NCBI RefSeq assembly: GCF_004000825.1
Contig: NZ_BILZ01000048.1
Span: 1 to 48,087, forward strand
Direction: 5' to 3'
Length of the DNA stretch: 48,087 bases
Source of the DNA: Paenibacillus kobensis NBRC 15729
Lineage (GTDB): Bacteria > Bacillota > Bacilli > Paenibacillales > Paenibacillaceae
This document shows, one piece after another, positions 35,099 through 43,493 of this stretch. The notes beneath the pieces are model-generated. The model worked only from the letters and a program-made list of their open reading frames with translations, was not told the DNA's origin and did not search any database. Each line of letters opens with the position of its first letter. The stretch's first letter is position 1. Both the position numbers and the translations under genes were made by a program.

Positions 35099-36847
35099 AT
35101 GGCGGAGCAGAGCCTTCTGGATGATCATGGATACCGGAATGCAGGAATCGATAACGATAAGCCGTCAGCCAGCTGTATGTGGTCCGCCTTATCGCGGACG
35201 GCGCTGTTCGAACGCCTTCAGAAGCAATCGTTCGATTTGCTCATTATAGGCGGCGGCATTACCGGCGCCGGGATCGCGCTTGACGCGCAATCGCGCGGCA
35301 TGCGGACCGCTATTATCGATATGCAAGATTTTGCTGCCGGAACGTCCAGCCGCTCGACCAAGCTTGTTCATGGCGGGCTGCGCTATCTGAAGCAGCTTGA
35401 ATTCGGTGTCGTAGCGGAAGTCGGCCGAGAACGCGCAGTCGTCTATGAGAACGGTCCCCATGTTACGGTGCCCGAGCGAATGCTGCTGCCTATCCATGAA
35501 GGCGGGACGTTCGGCCGCCTATCTACTTCGCTAGGGCTAAGACTGTACGACTGGTTAGCAGGTGTAAAGAAGCAGGAGCGAAGACGGATGTTGAACGTCC
35601 GAGAGACAGCTTTGCTAGAACCTTTGCTGCGGCAAGAAGGGCTAAGAGGAGGCGGCTGTTACGTCGAATACCGGACCGATGACGCACGACTCACGATCGA
35701 GGCGGTCAAGAAAGCGGTTGAGCTTGGCGCTGTCGCGCTGTCTTATGCCGAAGCCGATTCGTTCCGGTACGATGAAATCGGCCGACTGATCAGCGTATCG
35801 GTACGCGACCGGATAAACGGCGGCTCCGCCTTGATTCAACCGGCCAAAGTCATTAACGCAGCGGGGCCTTGGGTCGATAAGGTTCGGGAAGCGGACGGCT
35901 CCAAGCGGGGCAAAACGCTTCATTTGACGAAGGGCGTACACGTCGTGATCAGCAAGGAAAGGTTCCCGCTTCGCCAAGCCGTCTATTTCGATGCCCCGGA
36001 CGGCCGCATGATATTCGCAATCCCTCGGGACGGTAAAACATATGTCGGCACCACGGATACGACCTACAAAGCGAACATTGCTCATCCGCGAATGACGTCG
36101 GTCGATCTCGCTTACCTGCTGCACGCGGCGAATACAATGTTTCCGGGACTGGCCCTTAAGCCGCGTGATGTCGAATCAAGCTGGGCCGGTCTTCGTCCGC
36201 TCATCCATCAAGAAGGCAAAGGGCCGTCCGAAATATCCCGCCGCGACGAAATATTCATCTCTCCTTCCGGCATGATCTCCATCGCAGGCGGCAAGCTGAC
36301 GGGCTACCGCAAAATGGCACAACACGTCGTCGACAAAGCCGCCCTCCTATTGCAAGCCGAAGGCGCCGGCAGCTTCGGTCCGTGCCGAACGCAATCGCTC
36401 GCATTATCGGGCGGTGATGTCGGCGGCTCTGCCGGCATGCCCGCATTCGTCCGCGCAGCAACCGCCGCCGGAATCGAGGCAGGGCTGGAGGCGTCAGATG
36501 CCGAGCGGCTGGTGCGCCGGTACGGCTCGAACGCGCCGCTGCTGTTCGCCCTTGTGCCGCAGTGCCGCGACGATGCCGCGGCAACCGGCTTGGCGCCCGA
36601 TTTGCTGGCGCAGCTGCATTATGCCATCCGCTACGAAATGACTCTCAAGCCAACCGACTTCTGGATTCGGCGCACCGGCGCCCTGCTGTTCGACCGGGCG
36701 CTCGTTCTACGCTGGAAAGACGCCGTCTCAGCCGTGATGGCCTGCCAGTTCGGCTGGCCGGACCATGTGCGCGCGGCATATGACGCCGAGCTCGAAGCAG
36801 AGCTGCATTATGCAGTCACGCCAGTGCTAGGGGATGACGTGGTGTAA
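35099..36847 (+). CDS. glpD: Aerobic glycerol-3-phosphate dehydrogenase
   Basis: 582 residues. FAD-binding LLIIGGGITGAGIALDA, then GTSSRSTKLVHGGLRYL, GKTYVGTTDTTY and SSWAGLRPLI are hallmarks of GlpD, the membrane-associated FAD enzyme that oxidises glycerol 3-phosphate to dihydroxyacetone phosphate and passes electrons to quinone. The start with GAGGAG at spacing 8 gives about 27 residues more at the N-terminus than usual; the next ATG (35177) has no ribosome site. Second gene of glpK-glpD, closed by a very strong terminator. Confidence 0.96.
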   Translation: MAEQSLLDDHGYRNAGIDNDKPSASCMWSALSRTALFERLQKQSFDLLIIGGGITGAGIALDAQSRGMRTAIIDMQDFAAGTSSRSTKLVHGGLRYLKQLEFGVVAEVGRERAVVYENGPHVTVPERMLLPIHEGGTFGRLSTSLGLRLYDWLAGVKKQERRRMLNVRETALLEPLLRQEGLRGGGCYVEYRTDDARLTIEAVKKAVELGAVALSYAEADSFRYDEIGRLISVSVRDRINGGSALIQPAKVINAAGPWVDKVREADGSKRGKTLHLTKGVHVVISKERFPLRQAVYFDAPDGRMIFAIPRDGKTYVGTTDTTYKANIAHPRMTSVDLAYLLHAANTMFPGLALKPRDVESSWAGLRPLIHQEGKGPSEISRRDEIFISPSGMISIAGGKLTGYRKMAQHVVDKAALLLQAEGAGSFGPCRTQSLALSGGDVGGSAGMPAFVRAATAAGIEAGLEASDAERLVRRYGSNAPLLFALVPQCRDDAAATGLAPDLLAQLHYAIRYEMTLKPTDFWIRRTGALLFDRALVLRWKDAVSAVMACQFGWPDHVRAAYDAELEAELHYAVTPVLGDDVV

Positions 36848-36854
36848 GCTCAAA

Positions 36855-36905
36855 AGCCGCAAGCGACTGAACGGATGTTTTAGTCGCTTGCGGCTCCTTT
36901 TTACA
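36855..36905. terminator. Strong bidirectional terminator after glpD
   Basis: AGCCGCAAGCGACT (36855-36868) and AGTCGCTTGCGGCT (36882-36895) pair over 14 bp, followed by CCTTTTT on the forward side and TTTTGAG on the reverse. The forward T tract reaches the stop codon of the convergent hemolysin III gene. Confidence 0.92.
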
Positions 36906-37539
36906 GAACAAACAGCAATATTGCAAAGAAATGCAGGATCGAGCCCGCCAGCACGAACAGATGCCATACGGCATGATGGTACGGGAAGCTGCGCCATACG
37001 TAAAACACTGTTCCTGCCGTGTAGAGCACGCCGCCCGTAATAAGCAAATGCAGTCCGCCAGGCGCCAATCCTTCGACGAGCGGCCCCCATGCGAAGACGA
37101 TAATCCAGCCCATGGCAATGTACAGCAGCGTCGATGTGAACAGAAACTTGGAAGCGAAGAACGATTTGAATATGACCCCCGCAACCGCTACACCCCAGAC
37201 GATGCCGAACAACGTCCATCCTAACGCGCCCTTCACGATATGGAACAAAATCGGTGTGTACGTTCCCGCAATAAACACGTAAATAAATGAATGATCGAGT
37301 ACCTCGAACACTTTCTTCGCTTTGCCTTCCGGAAAGCTGTGAACAAGCGTCGACGCAGTATACAGCAGCAACATGGAAGCGCCATAGATCGTAAAGCTCA
37401 CAACATGCGTCGCACTGCCTTTCAGCGCGGCGAACACGATAAGCAGCGACAACGCAGCAACGCTTAGCAATGCGCCAACGCCATGTGTCAGCGCGTTCGC
37501 AACTTCTTCACGCCTCGTAAAAGTATGGGTGTTGGCCAT
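36901..37539 (-). CDS. Hemolysin III/PAQR family membrane protein
   Basis: 212 residues with seven membrane helices. Family motifs are EEVANALTHGVGALL (first His), STLVHSFPEGKAKKVFEVLDHSFIYVFIAGTYTP and the C-terminal YHHAVWHLFVLAGS; these Asp/His residues bind zinc in related adiponectin-receptor-like proteins. The name comes from a Bacillus cereus haemolysin, but most bacterial members have a poorly defined role in lipid or membrane homeostasis. AGGTG lies before the ATG. Downstream of a two-gene overlap unit (37545, 37922). Confidence 0.92.
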   Translation of the reverse strand: MANTHTFTRREEVANALTHGVGALLSVAALSLLIVFAALKGSATHVVSFTIYGASMLLLYTASTLVHSFPEGKAKKVFEVLDHSFIYVFIAGTYTPILFHIVKGALGWTLFGIVWGVAVAGVIFKSFFASKFLFTSTLLYIAMGWIIVFAWGPLVEGLAPGGLHLLITGGVLYTAGTVFYVWRSFPYHHAVWHLFVLAGSILHFFAILLFVL

Positions 37540-37544
37540 ATTCC

Positions 37545-37925
37545 TTACACCTTCTCGTTCGAGTATGCCATATAAGAATCAACGGTGAGCGTCAATGTCG
37601 ACCGCTGCGCATCGTAACCAGCCTTCGGCTTGTCCTGATCATACATCCAGAACTTCTGAACCGCTCCATTGCCTTCCGGCAGTCCTTCAAAATAGAACAA
37701 GTTCAAATACGGCGCATTCGATTGAATGTAGGAAGCTTGATCAGCTCCTACCCCCTCTACCTTGATCGTCCAGCACCCGTCCGCTTCCAGGACGTCGAAT
37801 GCCAAGCCATCTATTGCCGTATCGATCAGCAGCCGGCCAATCGCCAGCTTAATAAGCGCCTTCGAGCCAGCTGGCGGAGGTGAAATTCGGCCTGGCCGCA
37901 GCTCCGTTATCGGTTGTTGTGTCAC
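37545..37925 (-). CDS. Unknown protein, coupled to the pirin gene
   Basis: 126 residues from GTG 37925 (GGAGG nine bases upstream), overlapping the pirin stop by 4 bp (GTGA), and ending 5 bp before the hemolysin III start. No signal peptide or membrane segment. Predicted alpha-beta with segments IKLAIGRLLIDTAIDGLAFDV and APYLNLFYFEGLPE. I do not recognise the family. The gene order suggests a three-gene transcription unit of pirin, this gene and hemolysin III. Confidence 0.75.
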   Translation of the reverse strand: MTQQPITELRPGRISPPPAGSKALIKLAIGRLLIDTAIDGLAFDVLEADGCWTIKVEGVGADQASYIQSNAPYLNLFYFEGLPEGNGAVQKFWMYDQDKPKAGYDAQRSTLTLTVDSYMAYSNEKV

Positions 37926-38683
37926 TGCTTTTCGCCTCCTTCAAGGCCTGGCGGCGTATAAGCCGGCAAATCGATCAGCAGTACAAAAGCTTGCTGCTCA
38001 GCTGCAGACACCGAAAGCCGGAATCCGGTTTCTCCCGTCATCCGGACCGTGTCCCCCTGCTCCAGCTTATCCTCTGTTCCGCCTTCCGGTGATTTCAGCG
38101 CAGCCGATCCTTCAATGACGTACAAGTATTGCAGCCGGCCATCCTTAGAGTCGAAGCCAAGCTCCGTTCCCGGCTCAATCTTTGTTAAGTATATCGTTAC
38201 ATTTTGATGAATGGCAGCCGTACCCGCTCCGCCTTCGGGCGTCACAACCGGCAGCCATTTCCCGGGCAATTGCTCTACATCGTAATGCGACGTCTCGTAT
38301 GACGGCGCTAAGCGAGTCTCAGCCGGCGCAAACCATATTTGCATCAACTCGACTGGCTCTGCACCTGGATTGACTTCCGAATGAATAATGCCGGTTCCGG
38401 CACTCATCCGCTGAATGCCGCCGAACGTCGTAACGGCTTTATGACCCGTGCTGTCCTCATGCTGAAGCTCGCCGCGAAGCACGACCGATACGATCTCCAT
38501 CTCGCGGTGCGGATGTGCGCCGAAGCCTCGTCCGCCTTCAATAATGTCGTGATTGAACACGCAAAGAGGACCGAAGAACCGGTTACTCTCGTCGTAATAA
38601 CTGCTGAACGAGAAATGATGCCGGCTATTCAGCCATCCTGCGTCTTGGGCATAGATTGTGTCCGCCCTCCGAATATCGATCAT
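37922..38683 (-). CDS. Pirin family protein (YhhW-like)
   Basis: 253 residues from ATG 38683 (GGAGGGG six bases before); the longer frame to 38707 lacks a site. Double cupin: N-terminal cupin with FGAHPHREMEIVSVVLRGELQHEDS, whose two His and Glu with a later His (IHSEVNP) bind a metal, and GGIQRMSAGTGIIHSE typical of pirins. The second cupin is less conserved. YhhW-type pirins can show quercetin dioxygenase activity in vitro; the cell role is unclear. Confidence 0.9.
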   Translation of the reverse strand: MIDIRRADTIYAQDAGWLNSRHHFSFSSYYDESNRFFGPLCVFNHDIIEGGRGFGAHPHREMEIVSVVLRGELQHEDSTGHKAVTTFGGIQRMSAGTGIIHSEVNPGAEPVELMQIWFAPAETRLAPSYETSHYDVEQLPGKWLPVVTPEGGAGTAAIHQNVTIYLTKIEPGTELGFDSKDGRLQYLYVIEGSAALKSPEGGTEDKLEQGDTVRMTGETGFRLSVSAAEQQAFVLLIDLPAYTPPGLEGGEKQ

Positions 38684-38726
38684 TGCGATCCCCTCCGATA
38701 CATACAATTACCCTTAGTGTATCGGA

Positions 38727-39425
38727 TCAAACCCAGCCTTTCAACCAACTGCCGATCCGGTCGACCGTTTTATCAAGATTACAGACGGATTGGCTGTCCA
38801 CAAACGGATTCTGATGCCGAAAATAGTCTGCATGCCCGCCAATAACCGGAATCCCCTCTACAAGTCCTGGCGCATACTTCAACCGGTTCCAATAAGGAAC
38901 ATTCCGCTTCCGCTGTCCGCCGCTCACGCTCCAGCCTCCCCAAGTGCCGATCCGGCTGATCGGATCGCTCACTTTGCCTTCGGCATCGACCGAATGAAAA
39001 TAGCTAACTCGGTCCTTCAGCTCGGGAAGCACCCGAATACGCGGGGAACCGATCTGCACGACGCGAAAATCGCGGAGCGTCCCGTTTCGTTGCAGCTTGA
39101 CAGCAGCTTGATAAGCTGCCGCTCCTCCGCCGCTGTGCCCGATCAGCAACACCCGTCCGGCTCCTTTATACGTCGCTTGAATGCTTTCGGCCGCTTTGCG
39201 CCCCCCGACCCGGCTCAGCCGAATGCCGTTCGTCAAGTCGCTGCCCACTTCCAGCACCTGCGCCCATAAATTGCGGCTGTTGTCCCCATACGGGAACAGC
39301 ACATGAATATCAAGCTTGCCGGCTTCATGGCCGAGCAACTCTTCCAGCTTACGGCAGCATTCCGAGAACATCTGGCTTGCCGTCGCTACACCTGCCATCA
39401 AGTATACAGTTAAAGGCATCGTCAT
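38727..39425 (-). CDS. Alpha/beta hydrolase (lipase-like)
   Basis: 232 residues from ATG 39425: the upstream ATG at 39440 itself contains GGAGG, which serves the ATG eight bases later. Nucleophile elbow LLIGHSGGGAAAYQ; VVQIGSPRIRV follows, as in class 3 lipases (compare GSPRVGD in the lipase at 31496); an Asp in VDAEGKVSDPISR and His in GGHADYF could complete the triad. No signal peptide. Substrate unknown. A 43-bp gap separates it from the pirin gene. Confidence 0.8.
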   Translation of the reverse strand: MTMPLTVYLMAGVATASQMFSECCRKLEELLGHEAGKLDIHVLFPYGDNSRNLWAQVLEVGSDLTNGIRLSRVGGRKAAESIQATYKGAGRVLLIGHSGGGAAAYQAAVKLQRNGTLRDFRVVQIGSPRIRVLPELKDRVSYFHSVDAEGKVSDPISRIGTWGGWSVSGGQRKRNVPYWNRLKYAPGLVEGIPVIGGHADYFRHQNPFVDSQSVCNLDKTVDRIGSWLKGWV

Positions 39426-39671
39426 GATGTTTTCCTCCATCTGATTGACTGCTCAAACTAGAGATTAAATATGCCGCATCTACATTATTTGAAGGTTGCG
39501 TACGGTTTCATACAACAGAAAGTTAGATAAAGGCCGGACGGTATACCAGGTTCAGGCGTACAGCACTATCCGTTTTGTTTAAGCTTGCGTACCATACAAT
39601 GGCTGCCCTAATTCTGTCTCCTCAGTCCTTATTCCTCATTTCAGTTTACTCCAAAATCATTGTAATAACGA
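39426..39671. other. Intergenic region upstream of the hydrolase, no gene seen
   Basis: The region holds the reverse-strand promoter of the hydrolase gene. One degenerate relative of the intergenic palindrome lies at 39584-39600 (CTTGCGTACCATACAAT), without partners at the expected 52 or 74 bp offsets. Confidence 0.3.
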
Positions 39672-39698
39672 CAAAAGCCCCCGGCGCTATCCAGGGGC
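39672..39698 (-). terminator. Terminator after the Trm11-like methyltransferase gene
   Basis: On the reverse strand GCCCC...GGGGC closes a 12-base loop and runs into TTTTGTCGTT. It lies about 60 bp past the stop codon. Confidence 0.6.
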
Positions 39699-39757
39699 CA
39701 ATCATTCGATAGAAACCTAGGCTGCATTATAGCCCGCCTAAGGATCTACCCCGATAA

Positions 39758-40750
39758 TTAAGCACATTGAACCAAATAAACATACCGCACGAACTGGCTC
39801 TTCCGCACCTCGCAGCTGTCTGCAATCGACCAGCCGCACTCCGCGAGCTTGCTGTTCAGCGGTTCGGTTGCGATCACGACCGCTCTGGGCGCCAGCCGTG
39901 CAAGGGCGCGCAGCATAGCGAGTTCTTCCTCCTCCGGCAGCTTGGAGCATAGATTGTAAGGCAGATCGAGCACGGCCGCCGAATAGCCGCCTTGAAGCGT
40001 CAGCATATCCGCCTTAACGATAAGAGACGGCGAATAGCCGAAATGCGCCAAGTTCTCTCTAGCTCCAATTGCAGCGAGCGGATTCCGGTCGAAGCCCCGC
40101 ATCCGAATGCCCATCGACAACGCTTCGATGATGACGGTGCCGATCCCGCAGCAAGGATCGACCGCTACGATCCCGTCAGACGGATTCGGCACGGCGATGT
40201 TCGCGACTGCCCGGGCGACTTTCGTACTTAGCGCAGTAGAATACGGCCTAGGCTTATTATTATGCTTAAGCCACACCGCTTCGCCTTCGACAGCCATACC
40301 AAGCACCCAGCGTCCGCCCGCGAACGCAACGCCAAGCAGCTTGTCCGGTTGCCGCATATCGGCCTTGCCGCGGATAACGGCTCCAACGAGCCGTTCTATC
40401 CTGCGCTGGTCCTTATACTCCGGCCGGTTCTCCGAATCGGCTTCCCCTGCTTCGACATAGCGTACTTTGAAAGTGCCGCCCCCGATATCCAGCTCTGCTG
40501 CCTGCTCGATTAGTCCTTGCAATTCGTCATGCTGCGCATGGACAGCGATTTTCATTTTGAGAAAAGGGCTCCGCGACGGCTCGATGTCCGCCTTGCTTTC
40601 GATATAACGGGCCTGTTCATCCGCCTCCGGCACGGCCAGCAGCGTACGCAGCTCCATCAGGCACAACTGCCGCTCATCCTCATGGCATGACCATATGTAC
40701 AAATAGGACCTTTCGCCTTCCATCCTCACTTGCGAACGCAGCTCCGTCAC
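39758..40750 (-). CDS. Trm11-like/UPF0020 RNA methyltransferase
   Basis: 330 residues. The N-terminal third is variable. The middle HNNKPRPYSTALSTKVARAVANIA is the typical link into the UPF0020 methyltransferase core, with motif I VDPCCGIGTVIIEAL and catalytic motif IV DLPYN, a variant of D/N-PP-Y. Trm11 and RlmL-type enzymes methylate guanosine N2 in tRNA or rRNA; no obvious THUMP domain is seen. It starts at GTG 40750 and overlaps the MEKHLA gene by 4 bp. ATG 40723 is an alternative. Confidence 0.8.
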   Translation of the reverse strand: MTELRSQVRMEGERSYLYIWSCHEDERQLCLMELRTLLAVPEADEQARYIESKADIEPSRSPFLKMKIAVHAQHDELQGLIEQAAELDIGGGTFKVRYVEAGEADSENRPEYKDQRRIERLVGAVIRGKADMRQPDKLLGVAFAGGRWVLGMAVEGEAVWLKHNNKPRPYSTALSTKVARAVANIAVPNPSDGIVAVDPCCGIGTVIIEALSMGIRMRGFDRNPLAAIGARENLAHFGYSPSLIVKADMLTLQGGYSAAVLDLPYNLCSKLPEEEELAMLRALARLAPRAVVIATEPLNSKLAECGWSIADSCEVRKSQFVRYVYLVQCA

Positions 40751-41247
40751 TGCCTTGTTCCCTTCGACGCTAACTCCTCATAGGATGCAAAAGCGGCAGC
40801 CTGACCCTGATATACGCCATGCTCGTCGATCAAATTCCACACAATGCCGCCGCGGACGAAGTAGCGTCTTCCCGTCGAAGATATTCGAACACCGCTGAAG
40901 TCATCCACGTACCCTTGATCAGCCACCTGCTTCAGCAGCCTGTCCCGTTCCTCCCGCAGCAGCGGCTCCGCCGTCAATCGGGATGGGATGGAAGTGAACG
41001 TATCCCAATCCCGCTCCCATAACGCAAGCGCAGCCGCATTCCCGTAATTCAGCACCGGGTCATCTTCCGTACCGTGCGACAATACGACGACCGGCAGTTG
41101 GAACAGCCTCTCGCTCAACGGGATATCAGCGCCGCCTTCCGGCGTTGCTACCAACAGTTCTCTTCCAAGCAACTTGTTGAAGCTCTCCACGATCAGTTGC
41201 GCATGCTCTTCGGTAGCTCCCGTTCCATTTAACCGATTCTGTATCAT
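40747..41247 (-). CDS. MEKHLA-domain protein (PAS-like)
   Basis: 166 residues. LPVVVLSHGTEDDPVLNYGNAAALALWERDWDTFTSIPSR-type sequence (about 50-90) and the C-terminal GQAAAFASYEEL match the MEKHLA domain, a PAS-related domain known from plant HD-ZIP III proteins and from small bacterial proteins of unknown role. No output domain is present. The stop overlaps the start of the RNA methyltransferase gene, so the two are co-translated. Confidence 0.8.
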   Translation of the reverse strand: MIQNRLNGTGATEEHAQLIVESFNKLLGRELLVATPEGGADIPLSERLFQLPVVVLSHGTEDDPVLNYGNAAALALWERDWDTFTSIPSRLTAEPLLREERDRLLKQVADQGYVDDFSGVRISSTGRRYFVRGGIVWNLIDEHGVYQGQAAAFASYEELASKGTRQ

Positions 41248-41285
41248 GATTAAGTCTGTCTCCCTTATGTCTTGAATAAAATGTA

Positions 41286-41513
41286 TTATTCCCTCAGCGC
41301 GTCGCGCAGCCGCGAAGCCATCGTCGACATCGCCTCCGGCGACCGTCCGGCGCCGCTTCTTCCTCTAAGTCTAGACAGCTCCCGTCTTGCCGCCGCCAGT
41401 TCTTCCTTGCACTTCGCCAACTGCTGCGATAATGACTCATTCTCGTTCACGAGCCGGGCATTGTCGGCAGCCAGCCGCTGCAGTTCGTCCGTTCCGTTCG
41501 TTTCGTTAGGCAT
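41286..41513 (-). CDS. Small coiled-coil protein
   Basis: 75 residues from ATG 41513 (GGGAG upstream, spacing 12, long); the open frame continues to ATG 41564 without a site. LQRLAADNARLVNENESLSQ and KCKEELAAARRELSRLR form a coiled coil with heptad leucines; the end GRSPEAMSTMASRLRDALR is helical too. No known domain. It is 38 bp upstream of the MEKHLA gene and could be its first operon partner. Confidence 0.55.
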   Translation of the reverse strand: MPNETNGTDELQRLAADNARLVNENESLSQQLAKCKEELAAARRELSRLRGRSGAGRSPEAMSTMASRLRDALRE

Positions 41514-41652
41514 GTTCCGTAATCGCTCCCTTAACCAAATCTTCAATAAGGTCCATTGTACCATATGAAACCGGGCTGTTTGCTTAAACGTATATATGAG
41601 AATGGACTCTTGCTAGGTACTGTCAATCGCAACAGAGAAGAGGTTATGTCCC

Positions 41653-42342
41653 ATGTTCCAGGGCTTTATCGATTTGCTGGAGAAGTTCGGCGCGCTTGGA
41701 CTGTTTATTCACGGCATGATCGACGCGATCATTTTCCCGATTCCAGCACTGTTTCTACAAATTCCGCTCAGCGCCGTTCATCCTTCAGACGCGCTGTGGC
41801 TCGCGACAGTCGGCTTCATCGGATGTTTGATCGGAACCCCGATCGGCTACTGGATCGGACGTTCGATCGGCACACCTGTCCTGTACCGGATCGTAAAGCG
41901 CAGCTGGGTCGACTCCGCCGAGAAGCTGTTCTCCAAGAACGGCGAGGCCGCCATCCTGCTTGGTTCGTTCACGCCGATTCCGTTCAAAGTATTTACTATT
42001 CTATCCGGCGCCCTTAAGTTTCCGCTGTGGAAGCTGCTCGCATATGCCGCGGTCGGCAGGGCAGTCAAATTTTATGCCGTCGGGACTCTCTTCTATATGT
42101 ATGGCCGTTCAGCCGAAGGCATGGTGAAGGATGTCTCGCTGTACATTTTCGCTATCGGATTCCCGCTCATCGTTCTGTTCCTCTGGCTTCGCCGCAGGTG
42201 GAGAATCAGACGGAACCGCAAGCAAGAACAGAATCTAGCGCTGCAGCAAAAGACTGTGCAAGAGCCTATTCAAGACCGGCCGCTAGTCCAAGAGCATGGA
42301 CAAGAGCAGGTTCTATTACAAGAGCAGGAGCAATCGAGCTAG
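41653..42342 (+). CDS. DedA family (VTT domain) membrane protein with Q/E-rich tail
   Basis: 229 residues. Membrane protein of the SNARE-associated/DedA group: GFIGCLIGTPIGYWIGRSIG, then KNGEAAILLGSFTPIPFKVF, a re-entrant-helix motif of the family, and GRAVKFYAVG. DedA proteins are linked to undecaprenyl phosphate or phospholipid flipping and to membrane potential. The last 40 residues, after the final helix, form a hydrophilic tail rich in Gln and Glu built from short CAAGAGCA-like DNA repeats, which continue beyond the stop codon. A terminator follows 80 bp later. Confidence 0.88.
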   Translation: MFQGFIDLLEKFGALGLFIHGMIDAIIFPIPALFLQIPLSAVHPSDALWLATVGFIGCLIGTPIGYWIGRSIGTPVLYRIVKRSWVDSAEKLFSKNGEAAILLGSFTPIPFKVFTILSGALKFPLWKLLAYAAVGRAVKFYAVGTLFYMYGRSAEGMVKDVSLYIFAIGFPLIVLFLWLRRRWRIRRNRKQEQNLALQQKTVQEPIQDRPLVQEHGQEQVLLQEQEQSS

Positions 42343-42421
42343 AGCAAGAACAGAAAGCCCAATAAACCACCCAGTAATACCAGAAATCGAATAATATGAT
42401 AGTCATTTTACTAGCTAAATT

Positions 42422-42469
42422 AAAATGGATAGAGATTTCAGATAACATCTGAATCTTTATCCATTTTTT
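42422..42469 (+). terminator. Terminator after dedA
   Basis: AAAATGGATAGAGATTTCAG... (42422-42443) and ATCTGAATCTTTATCCATTTT (42447-42467, 21 bp read in two halves around one bulge) form a long A/T-rich stem ending in a T tract. Confidence 0.85.
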
Positions 42470-42809
42470 ATTAAGTGCTTATTTGATTGTCAATTTCTCG
42501 TAGAACCGACATTTCATACTGATTTACCATGATCGTAGATGAAGCAACTGCTATAATGCATTGATCTTTTTGATAAAAATTATGTATTTATCTAAAAATT
42601 AGAAATATTGATTCTCACGCCCTATTTACCCCCTCTTTGATTTTACGTAAATTGAAATTATGTATAATTCTTCAACTAATATGATTATTTTGTATCTTGT
42701 TGGAGGTGGTTAGATCCGAAACTGTAGCATCTCAATCGTTATCCATGAAGAATAAGAATAATCGATAGTAATGAAAGATTATTCTCATTAATTAAGGGAG
42801 GTCATCAAG
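42470..42809 (+). promoter_or_regulatory. AT-rich leader with candidate promoter for the exported-protein cassette
   Basis: A perfect -10 box TATAAT lies at 42663-42668. The best -35, TTGATT at 42637-42642, is 20 bp away, which is long. A GGAGGTGG at about 42701 is not followed by a convincing open frame. The actual gene start has AAGGGAGG before the ATG at 42810. Otherwise nothing recognised. Base composition is visibly AT-richer than both flanks. Confidence 0.4.
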
Positions 42810-43475
42810 ATGACGAGAACTCTATTTAAGCTTTTTACCATCACTTTTATTCTTATCATGTTACAAATAAGTACAGTTCAAGCAAGCCATCCATACAACC
42901 CCGAAAGACATATTCCTAGCATTCATTCTTCTACGGATGGGGAATCATTTTGTGTAGATGTTAAAAATACATCCAGAGTAACATACACCACGGCTATGAA
43001 CACGCTGACAACTGTGTTATACAATACTGACGATGGATGGGATGAATTGAATAACGGTAAAATTTCTTTTGTCGGACATTCCAGCGGTCAAAATTGCTCC
43101 GATATGACCTCCACTCTGTTATCCATATATAAATTTAGATATTACGTATTGGACAATCCTGAGGATTTCAGCGGGGGGACGTCGGCAGTAATCGACTGCA
43201 GCACGAACTGCGTAAAGCGATATGGTCCAACTTCCGTTAGTGGCCATACTCATTATGACTATGGACATGCTTACTTAAAACATACCGCGATTAGTACAAC
43301 CACTACTCATACCATTAATCACGAAACAGGTCATTTGCTGGGACTTATTGATGGAGATGGCACGTGTACCCCAACTAGTATTATGCATAGTGTCGCTTAT
43401 GGTTGTACAACCAATCCAGCATGGCCAACTACTGCGGATATTAATTCTGTAATTGCTGAAAGTAACAAAAGCTAA
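42810..43475 (+). CDS. Secreted metzincin-like zinc metalloprotease
   Basis: 221 residues. Signal peptide 1-25 (cleavage after VQA). The zinc helix is H171-E-T-G-H175-L-L-G178-L-I-D181, an exact HExxHxxGxxD, the form in which aspartate replaces the third histidine, as in snapalysins. A met-turn follows at Met192 (TSIMHSVAYG). Six cysteines (48, 96, 130, 134, 186, 199) suggest three disulfides. The total length is short but fits the small secreted metzincins. It is first of three exported-protein genes in an AT-rich island, with a clear ribosome site. Substrate unknown. The motif is seen directly; activity is inferred. Confidence 0.85.
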   Translation: MTRTLFKLFTITFILIMLQISTVQASHPYNPERHIPSIHSSTDGESFCVDVKNTSRVTYTTAMNTLTTVLYNTDDGWDELNNGKISFVGHSSGQNCSDMTSTLLSIYKFRYYVLDNPEDFSGGTSAVIDCSTNCVKRYGPTSVSGHTHYDYGHAYLKHTAISTTTTHTINHETGHLLGLIDGDGTCTPTSIMHSVAYGCTTNPAWPTTADINSVIAESNKS

Positions 43476-43493
43476 TTGTGAGGTGTAGAAACG

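Noticed and set aside
39584-39600. Fourth copy of the palindrome element
   Set aside because: Only one degenerate site, with no partners at 52 or 74 bp; half-sites at 27041 and 41551 were rejected for the same reason.
42706-42768. Short peptide after GGAGGTGG in the cassette leader
   Set aside because: The GTG lies inside the purine-rich site itself and the frame has no recognisable features; not enough support for a gene.
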